This document shows, piece after piece, positions 11,838 through 16,561 of a stretch of 16,561 nt of DNA. How positions within the stretch are numbered: position 1 is the stretch's first letter; each line of letters starts with the position of its first letter. This stretch comes from an uncultured Luteimonas sp. Lineage in GTDB: Bacteria; Pseudomonadota; Gammaproteobacteria; Xanthomonadales; Xanthomonadaceae. Location of the stretch: the NCBI GenBank assembly GCA_938008415.1, contig CALLKI010000035.1, positions 1-16,561 on the forward strand, given 5' to 3'. The translations under genes were made by a program, and so were the position numbers. Below the pieces are notes generated by a model. That model was not told where the DNA came from and did not search any database. It was given only the letters and a program-made list of their open reading frames with translations.

Positions 11838-12856
11838 TGACCTCCTCCGATATCCGCCACCAGCGCGTCGACCAGTTTCCTGACCAGCCCGGCGCTTTGC
11901 CGCGGAATGGCGGCGTCGAACACGAAATCCTCGAACCCCTGTCCCGGGTCGCGCGAGCAGATGCCGCCATTGACGCAGTAGGCCGTCATCAGCGCGCTGT
12001 CCGGGCCGCAATCCAGGCCCAGCCGGCAGGCGGCGAGCTGCCAGACCAGCATCCGGAACTGCGGCGCGAGCCTGTCCAGTCCATCCGGCAATGCCGTCGT
12101 GCCCGCAAACCCCTCGCCGGCCATCGCCGGGGCGATCGCGTTGTACGCGTCCGGGTCACGCGAGCTGCGCACGCGGTCGACCAGGTCCCCGGCGTAGTCC
12201 GCGTCGGGCGAGATCGGCTCGCCCGCGGAAAACAGCTCCGCCTCGGCCGCCAGGCTGCCCGCCCTCGCCGCGTCCAGACGCAACTGCCGCGCCAGCGCAG
12301 GCGTGAAGCCGTCGCCGGCGGTGAAGCGCCTGCAACGCTCGCCGACCCGGTTGCGCGCGGCCGCCATCGCCACCGATGCCGGTATGCGCAGCGTGCCGAG
12401 CGCGCGGCTGTCCTCGGCATATGCCGAGGGGTTGGACGCGTACGAGGCGCAATAGTCGACCACGCGGCTCATCAGCCACATCGCCTCGGCATTGCCGGCA
12501 CGGATCTCCGGCACCAGTTCGCGGGAATAGGCATAGAGGTCGTCGGCATGGTCGAACATCCGACGCAGGCGCGACGGCACGACCGTGGCCAGCGCGGCCC
12601 GCGGCGGAGCGGCGACGGGCGGTCGCGTGGCCTGCACGGACGCGGCGGCCAACGGTACGGACGGCCCGGTTTCCACGGCACCACCCGCGGCCGCGACCGG
12701 CGCGGCGGGTGAGGGGGGCGACATGCGGAACGCCTGCGCCAGCGCCAGCAGCAGCAGCGCGGCCAGGCCCGCCCCGAACACGACGCAGATGCGCCCGCCC
12801 GCACGCCTTGCAGGCAGGCCGCCTACCATCGTCCGCGTGGATGGTTCGTTGCGCAT
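11834..12856 (-). CDS. Hypothetical membrane-anchored protein with a cysteine-rich periplasmic domain
   Basis: I do not recognise this protein of 340 residues (from the ATG at 12856). It has a short basic N-terminus, one transmembrane helix at about 23-43, then a Pro/Ala/Val-rich linker to about 92. A mostly helical, presumably periplasmic domain follows. That domain contains six cysteines (C136, C175, C277, C283, C294, C300), the last four clustered (CRLGLDC then YCVNGGIC), suggesting disulfides. The segment AGNAEAMWLMSRVVDYC vaguely recalls Sel1/TPR helices, too weakly for a call. ATG codons at 12856 and 12829 are both possible starts, and the frame is open to a TTG at 12901. It overlaps the downstream 142-residue gene by 4 bases. 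It lies between accC and prmA, divergent from prmA. Confidence 0.72.
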   Translation of the reverse strand: MRNEPSTRTMVGGLPARRAGGRICVVFGAGLAALLLLALAQAFRMSPPSPAAPVAAAGGAVETGPSVPLAAASVQATRPPVAAPPRAALATVVPSRLRRMFDHADDLYAYSRELVPEIRAGNAEAMWLMSRVVDYCASYASNPSAYAEDSRALGTLRIPASVAMAAARNRVGERCRRFTAGDGFTPALARQLRLDAARAGSLAAEAELFSAGEPISPDADYAGDLVDRVRSSRDPDAYNAIAPAMAGEGFAGTTALPDGLDRLAPQFRMLVWQLAACRLGLDCGPDSALMTAYCVNGGICSRDPGQGFEDFVFDAAIPRQSAGLVRKLVDALVADIGGGQ

Positions 12857-12919
12857 CGGGCGTCGCTGCTGGGACTGCCGGGCATGCGCCGGCGCGCGCA
12901 AGCCCGGAAGGAGCGCCGC

Positions 12920-12925
12920 ATTCTA
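12920..12925 (-). promoter_or_regulatory. Candidate -10 box for the two-gene membrane operon
   Basis: On the minus strand TAGAAT (12925-12920) matches the -10 consensus at five of six positions and stands out in a GC-rich divergent region. The predicted start near 12913 gives a leader of about 56 bases to the ATG at 12856. No clear -35 is seen. For prmA in the other direction, TACGAT (13040-13045) is a weaker -10 candidate, about 29 bases before its ATG. Confidence 0.4.
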
Positions 12926-13073
12926 ACCACCCCCCTGAATCCCCGGGCCCGCGCCTTGCTGTCCCGTCCATGAACGGATGATGCGGAGGCCGGCCGGAAC
13001 ATGCCCGGCACGGATCACGGCCGCTCCCGCGGCATGGGCTACGATTCCCGCCCCGCTCTCCGGTACCCGCGCC

Positions 13074-13991
13074 ATGCCCTTCCTCGAGCTCTCCATCCCC
13101 TGCACCGACGCCGAGCAGCCGCGCATCGAGCGCGCGCTGGAAGACGTGGGCGCGCTCTCGGTGACGATGCAGGACGCGCACCTGGACGAGCCCGACGAGC
13201 AGGCGATCTTCGAGCCCGGCGTCGGCGAGACGCCGCTGTGGCGCGAGATGGTGCTGGCCGCGCTGTTCCCCGGCGGCAGTGATCCCCTGGTGCTGCTGGC
13301 CGCACTGGAAGCGTTCGATCCCGGCGTGGACTGGACGCGTGCGGCTTTCCGCAGGGTCGAGGACCAGGACTGGGAACGCGCGTGGATGGACCAGTACGAG
13401 CCCCTGCGCTTCGGCGGGCGCACGTGGATCGTGCCCTGGAACCGCGAAGCCCCGGAAGAAGCACAGGCGGCGGACGCCGCCGTGGTGCGGCTCGACCCGG
13501 GCCTGGCGTTCGGCTCGGGCACCCACCCCACCACCGCGCTGTGCCTGCGCTGGCTGGACGGGCTGGCCGGCGAAGGCGCGCTGCAGGGCCGCACCGTGCT
13601 CGACTTCGGCTGCGGCAGCGGCATCCTCGCGCTGGCCGCGCTGAAACTGGGCGCGGCGCGCGCCATCGGCATCGACAACGACCCGCAGGCGCTCGCCGCC
13701 ACCCGCGACAACGCGGAGCGCAACGGGCTGGCGGACCGCATCGCCGTGTACGCCCCGCAGGAAGCACCGGCGGAAGCCTGCGCGGTGGTCGTCGCCAACA
13801 TCCTCGCTTCCGCGCTCGACGCGCTCGCCGACCTGCTGGCCGAGCGCACCGCGCCCGGCGGCCGGATCGCGCTGTCGGGCATTCTCGACGGCCAGGAAGA
13901 CGAGCTGCTGCGGCGCTACCGCCAGTGGTTCGACCACCTGCAGGTGGCGCGCGAAGGCGACTGGATCCGCATCGACGGCGTGCGCAAGTGA
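13074..13991 (+). CDS. prmA: Ribosomal protein L11 methyltransferase PrmA
   Basis: PrmA trimethylates several lysine and N-terminal amino groups of ribosomal protein L11 using S-adenosylmethionine. The product is 305 residues (E. coli 293). The N-terminal substrate-recognition domain (1-about 85) starts MPFLELSIPCTDAEQPRIER. The catalytic domain has RLDPGLAFGSGTHPTTALCL (about 139-158, the PrmA signature), the SAM motif I TVLDFGCGSGILALAA (174-189), the acidic motif II GIDNDPQAL (199-207) and VVVANILASAL (238-248). The frame is open about 32 codons further upstream but has no family similarity there; the ATG at 13074 fits the family. It is followed after 45 bases by the DUF3426 gene, the order also seen in Pseudomonas. 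Confidence 0.97.
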   Translation: MPFLELSIPCTDAEQPRIERALEDVGALSVTMQDAHLDEPDEQAIFEPGVGETPLWREMVLAALFPGGSDPLVLLAALEAFDPGVDWTRAAFRRVEDQDWERAWMDQYEPLRFGGRTWIVPWNREAPEEAQAADAAVVRLDPGLAFGSGTHPTTALCLRWLDGLAGEGALQGRTVLDFGCGSGILALAALKLGAARAIGIDNDPQALAATRDNAERNGLADRIAVYAPQEAPAEACAVVVANILASALDALADLLAERTAPGGRIALSGILDGQEDELLRRYRQWFDHLQVAREGDWIRIDGVRK

Positions 13992-14036
13992 CCGCGCGCA
14001 CGCATCGCGCGTGCCACGGCATGCTTGAATAACCGC

Positions 14037-14984
14037 ATGTTCACCAATTGCCGGCACTGCAACGCGCTGGTCGCGACCGACCCCGTGACCGACGAACCGC
14101 CGGAGCGCTGCCCGCATTGCGCGGGGCGGTTGCGCGGGCACGACGCGCCGGCACCTGCGCCTGCACCGGCACCGGTCCCCGTGTCCACCGCCCCGGCGGC
14201 CACCGCGCTCGCCGATGCCGCGGACACGAAAGCGCAACCGGCAGTTCCTTCCGTCGTCCCCGCACCTCCCGGGCCGCCATCCGTCCCGGATACGGTGGAT
14301 GCCGGCGGAACCGCCGAAATGGCCGCCGCCACGGACGCCACGGACGCCACGGCGGATACCGCGGATGCCGCGGATACCGCGCCCCCGGTCTCGCCCGCGC
14401 CCGCGCCCGCCAACGGCGGCGGCCCGGGGGACGCTGCCGGGCCCGCCATCCCCGCAGCGCCGGGCAAACCCGCCCCGAGTTTCGCCGCACCCCGCAGTCC
14501 GCGCCCATCCGCGCCATCGCGATTGCGCCGGGCCATGCCCATGGCGATCGCCGCCCTGGGCCTGCTGCTCGTACTGCAGGTCCTGCTGGCGAACCGGGCG
14601 CGACTGGCGATGGATGCCGGGTGGCGCCCGATCGTCGCCGCGCTGTGCAGGGTGTCCGGTTGTTCCCTGCCGCCATGGCGCGAACCTGCCGCGCTCACCC
14701 TGCTCTCGCGCGACGTGCGCCCCGATCCCGGCCGTCCCGGCGTGCTGCGCGCGACCGCGACCTTCCGCAACGACGCGCGCTGGCCGCAGGCATGGCCGAC
14801 GCTGGTGCTGACCCTGTCCGATGCGGACGGCCGCATCGCCGGCGTGCGCGCGTTCGCGCCGGAGGAATACCTGGGCGGCCCGCCCGCGGAAGAAACGCTG
14901 GCCAGCGGGCAGAGCGCCATAATCAGGCTGGACGTGGTCGAGCCGGCGGCCGACGTCGTCGCGTTCTCCTTCGACCTGCGCTGA
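14037..14984 (+). CDS. Zinc-ribbon and DUF3426 domain membrane protein
   Basis: The product is 315 residues with no known function. The N-terminal cytoplasmic zinc ribbon (MJ0042 type) has C5-x2-C8 and C25-x2-C28 (MFTNCRHC, then CPHC). A low-complexity Ala/Pro/Asp/Thr linker of about 130 residues follows, with a tandem-repeat stretch. One transmembrane helix lies at about 166-187 (AMPMAIAALGLLLVLQVLLA). The C-terminal periplasmic domain is DUF3426: SGCSLPPWREPAAL, then LRATATFRNDARWPQAWPTL, then FAPEEYLGG. It sits right after prmA, as in other proteobacteria where the pair is conserved. The ATG at 14037 has no ribosome-binding site; TTGAAT (14025-14030) just upstream could be a -10 for a very short or absent leader. 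A TTG four codons earlier is an alternative start. Confidence 0.9.
   Translation: MFTNCRHCNALVATDPVTDEPPERCPHCAGRLRGHDAPAPAPAPAPVPVSTAPAATALADAADTKAQPAVPSVVPAPPGPPSVPDTVDAGGTAEMAAATDATDATADTADAADTAPPVSPAPAPANGGGPGDAAGPAIPAAPGKPAPSFAAPRSPRPSAPSRLRRAMPMAIAALGLLLVLQVLLANRARLAMDAGWRPIVAALCRVSGCSLPPWREPAALTLLSRDVRPDPGRPGVLRATATFRNDARWPQAWPTLVLTLSDADGRIAGVRAFAPEEYLGGPPAEETLASGQSAIIRLDVVEPAADVVAFSFDLR
14328..14381 (+). repeat. Short in-frame tandem repeats in the DUF3426 linker
   Basis: Three 9-base units of the type GCCACGGAC (14328-14354, the third ending GCG) are followed by three of the type GATACCGCG (14355-14381). They encode Ala-Thr-Asp and Asp-Thr/Ala-Ala triplets. Being multiples of three, gain or loss keeps the frame, so linker length probably varies between strains. 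Confidence 0.7.
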
Positions 14985-14997
14985 ATACGTGGCGCGT

Positions 14998-15027
14998 TTG
15001 GCGCGTGCGCGGAGGACGCGCTAGACT
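14998..15027 (+). promoter_or_regulatory. Sigma-70-type promoter of fis
   Basis: TTGGCG (14998-15003) and TAGACT (15022-15027) match the -35 and -10 consensus at four of six positions each and are separated by 18 bases. The predicted start near 15034 gives a leader of about 50 bases. The same TAGACT hexamer serves as the candidate -10 for merR (8503-8508). It shows that fis has its own promoter here. Confidence 0.55.
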
Positions 15028-15083
15028 CGCCTGTCCCGCCACCTGTCGCGGCGGAAGACGGCAACAGCATCCGGGAACCAGGC

Positions 15084-15344
15084 TTGAACAGCAGCGACCG
15101 CAACGACGCCCCGCAGCGCACGCCCTTGCGCGAGCACGTGGCGAACTCCGTGCGCCGCTACCTCGGGGACCTCAACGGCAACTCCACCGACAACCTCTAC
15201 CAGATCGCCTTGCGCGAGCTCGAGATCCCGTTGTTCGTGGAAGTACTGAACCACTGCGACGGCAACCAGAGCCGCGCCGCGACGCTGCTGGGCATCCACC
15301 GCGCCACCCTGCGCAAGAAGCTGCGCGAGTACGGGATCATCTAG
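15084..15344 (+). CDS. fis: DNA-binding protein Fis
   Basis: Fis is a nucleoid protein that bends DNA and tunes transcription, notably of stable RNA genes in growing cells. The product is 86 residues (E. coli 98), with a shortened N-terminus. The helix-turn-helix is C-terminal: LNHCDGNQSRAATLLG then IHRATLRKKLREYGII (residues 56-86), nearly the Fis/NtrC-type consensus. The central helices include PLREHVANSVRRYL. No ATG fits; the best start is TTG at 15084, with GGGAACCAGG upstream. In enterobacteria and pseudomonads fis follows dusB, but here it follows the DUF3426 gene with its own promoter. It converges on the YqaA-like gene with 58 bases between stops. Confidence 0.95.
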   Translation: MNSSDRNDAPQRTPLREHVANSVRRYLGDLNGNSTDNLYQIALRELEIPLFVEVLNHCDGNQSRAATLLGIHRATLRKKLREYGII

Positions 15345-15402
15345 ATCATCCGGCGCATTCACGCGTGGCGCGGACCGGCGCTGGCCACCACCACGCCCGC
15401 GG

Positions 15403-15972
15403 CTACGCCCAATGCAGCGCGCAGCCCGCGATCCACGCCGCAAGCCAGAGCAGGCGCAGACGCACCATCCCGATCCGCGGCAGGCACCAGCGCGCGACCA
15501 GCCACGCCGCCAGCGCGAACAGGGCGAAGCGCAACCCGCGCGCGACCGCCGTCGCCACGACGAACACAGGAAGCCCGAAGTCCAGGCCAGCGGCCACCGT
15601 CGCGTACAGCTTCCAGGGCACGCCGCCGAGCGCACCCTGCAGCAGTCCCGCCCAGCCGTGGCGCTCGAGCTGGTCGTAGGCGCGCATGATCAGCGGGGCG
15701 TCGATCCCCGGGATCCGCTCCATCAGCGCCAGCACGGCCATCTGGTTCCAGTGCGCGGCGAGATGGACCGCAATGCCACCGGCAAGGGCGCCCGCCAGCA
15801 CCCAGGCCGCCGCGGCCATGCCCTGGCGCAGGCCGTGCAGCGCCACCCAGGTGATCCACATCTCGGGCAGCACGAAGAACAACGTCGCCTCGGCGAATCC
15901 CCACGCAAGCGGGATCCCGCGCGCCAGCCACGGGTGGCGGGAAGGATCGAGCCGGCCGGCCGCCGCGGGCAT
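15403..15972 (-). CDS. YqaA/DedA-like (SNARE-associated, VTT-type) integral membrane protein
   Basis: The product is 189 residues with several hydrophobic segments (about 20-44, 50-72, 78-88, 107-142, 147-164, 170-186). The pattern resembles the YqaA branch of DedA proteins: an N-terminal re-entrant-like stretch (LAWGFAEATLFFVLPEMWIT), a central GLLQGALGGVPWKLYATVAA (109-128) and the C-terminal VARGLRFALFALAAWLVARW, which parallels the SRGLRFFL.AWL end of YqaA-like proteins. DedA proteins are linked to lipid carrier transport and membrane homeostasis; the role of this branch is unknown. The ATG at 15972 begins the conserved part, and the frame is open to 16059 upstream without similarity. It diverges from purH and converges on fis. 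Confidence 0.75.
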   Translation of the reverse strand: MPAAAGRLDPSRHPWLARGIPLAWGFAEATLFFVLPEMWITWVALHGLRQGMAAAAWVLAGALAGGIAVHLAAHWNQMAVLALMERIPGIDAPLIMRAYDQLERHGWAGLLQGALGGVPWKLYATVAAGLDFGLPVFVVATAVARGLRFALFALAAWLVARWCLPRIGMVRLRLLWLAAWIAGCALHWA

Positions 15973-16059
15973 CACCCGCCCCCGTTTCCGCCCGCACCGG
16001 GCGCACGCGGGCGCAACCGGCCCGGGAACCGCCCAAACAACGCGCCGATCTCCATGCAT

Positions 16060-16093
16060 TCCCCCGGGGGACCTGCCGCCCGCAGACTACAAT
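16060..16093 (+). promoter_or_regulatory. purH promoter region with -10 box and a 12-bp palindrome
   Basis: TACAAT (16088-16093) is a five-of-six -10 match about 33 bases before the purH ATG. The expected -35 position falls within the perfect palindrome TCCCCCGGGGGA (16060-16071), and no good -35 hexamer is present. The palindrome does not resemble the E. coli PurR box. A regulator site is possible, but GC-rich palindromes occur by chance in this genome. Confidence 0.4.
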
Positions 16094-16125
16094 ACACGGC
16101 CCGTCCGCAAGCACCTCCCCCTGCG

Positions 16126-16561
16126 ATGCCAGACCTGCAGCCCATCCGCCGGGCCCTGCTGTCCGTTTCGGACAAGACCGGCCTGATCGAACTCGCCCGC
16201 GCCCTCGCCGCCCACGACATCGAGCTGCTGTCCACCGGCGGCACCGCCCGCGCCCTGCGCGAGGCCGGTCTGGCCGTGAAGGATGTCTCCGAGGTCACCG
16301 GCTTCCCCGAGATCATGGACGGCCGGGTCAAGACCCTGCACCCGAAGGTGCACGGCGCCCTGCTCGGGCGGCGCGGCGTGGACGACGCGGTGATGGCCGG
16401 GCACGGCATCGAGCCGATCGACCTGCTGGTGTTGAACCTGTACCCGTTCGAGCAGGTCACCGCCAACCGGGACGCGAAGTTCGAGGACATCATCGAGAAC
16501 ATCGACATCGGCGGCCCGGCCATGCTGCGCGCGGCGGCCAAGAACTTCGCCCACGTGGCCG
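16126..16561 (+). CDS. purH: Bifunctional AICAR transformylase / IMP cyclohydrolase PurH, N-terminal part
   Basis: PurH catalyses the last two steps of IMP synthesis. The first 145 codons are present, within the IMP cyclohydrolase (MGS-like) domain; the gene runs off the right edge. Motifs are RRALLSVSDKTGLIELARAL (8-27), LLSTGGTARALREAG (34-48), DGRVKTLHPKVHGALLGRR (65-83), VLNLYPFEQV (102-111) and IENIDIGGPAMLRAAAKNF (123-141). The ATG at 16126 starts 33 bases after a TACAAT -10 box. purH after fis is the arrangement of pseudomonads and xanthomonads, with purD usually next. Confidence 0.97.
   Translation, partial: MPDLQPIRRALLSVSDKTGLIELARALAAHDIELLSTGGTARALREAGLAVKDVSEVTGFPEIMDGRVKTLHPKVHGALLGRRGVDDAVMAGHGIEPIDLLVLNLYPFEQVTANRDAKFEDIIENIDIGGPAMLRAAAKNFAHVA

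Noticed and set aside
12156..14237. A 693-codon open frame on the minus strand across prmA and part of the membrane cassette.
   Set aside because: It overlaps prmA and the 340-residue gene out of frame and has low-complexity Arg/Gly/His-rich composition. PrmA motifs on the plus strand are unambiguous.
14048..15679. A 543-codon plus-strand frame spanning DUF3426, fis and beyond.
   Set aside because: It is a shifted frame of two recognised genes with Arg/Pro/Ala-rich translation and no motif.
15359..16114. A 251-codon minus-strand frame overlapping the YqaA-like gene.
   Set aside because: The frame 15403-15972 has membrane segments and family similarity; this overlapping frame is Arg/Gly-rich and without motifs.
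1..16561. CRISPR arrays, tRNA genes, insertion sequences, phage or integron elements.
   Set aside because: No regularly spaced repeats, cloverleaf-like genes, transposase frames or terminal repeats were seen.

Overview
The window reads as a chromosomal housekeeping segment of a high-GC gammaproteobacterium of the Xanthomonadaceae/Lysobacteraceae (Lysobacter, Luteimonas or Pseudoxanthomonas type). This is inferred from the very high GC, strong G/C bias at third codon positions, and a gene order (cutA-dsbD, aroQ-accB-accC, prmA, a DUF3426 zinc-ribbon gene, fis, purH) that I recall from Pseudomonas and Xanthomonas. A CIRCE-type operator upstream of groES also fits, since HrcA/CIRCE control is uncommon in gammaproteobacteria outside this family. 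I see no tRNA, rRNA, CRISPR array, insertion sequence or phage gene.

Layout. (1) 1-737, minus strand: groES and the 5' end of groEL, preceded by a sigma-32-like promoter and a 9-N9-9 CIRCE element. (2) 737-3731: an Lrp/AsnC regulator (DadR type) divergent from dadA and alr, an alanine-racemisation and D-alanine oxidation module; a 12-bp palindrome lies between the regulator and dadA. (3) 3738-4217, minus: a PagL-type lipid A deacylase. (4) 4400-7625, plus: cutA-dsbD-tlpA with 4-bp start/stop overlaps; this DsbD carries two N-terminal DsbD-alpha domains. (5) 7645-8943: a class IV aminotransferase (minus) divergent from a MerR-family regulator (plus), with a perfect 16-bp palindrome between them. 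(6) 9045-11407: aroQ, accB, accC. (7) 11409-12856, minus: two overlapping genes for unrecognised membrane-anchored proteins, the larger rich in periplasmic cysteines. (8) 13074-15344: prmA, a zinc-ribbon DUF3426 membrane protein, and fis (TTG start). (9) 15403-15972, minus: a YqaA/DedA-like membrane protein divergent from the 5' end of purH, which runs off the right edge.

How the genes may work together. Most of the window is core metabolism: chaperonin, fatty-acid initiation (AccB/AccC), shikimate pathway (AroQ), purine synthesis (PurH), and ribosome and nucleoid functions (PrmA, Fis). DsbD and the TlpA-like thioredoxin form a periplasmic reducing relay. The parts that look accessory are the aminotransferase/MerR pair placed between tlpA and aroQ, and the two-gene membrane cassette placed between accC and prmA. 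These are the best candidates for undescribed biology, though neither is clearly a novel system from sequence alone.
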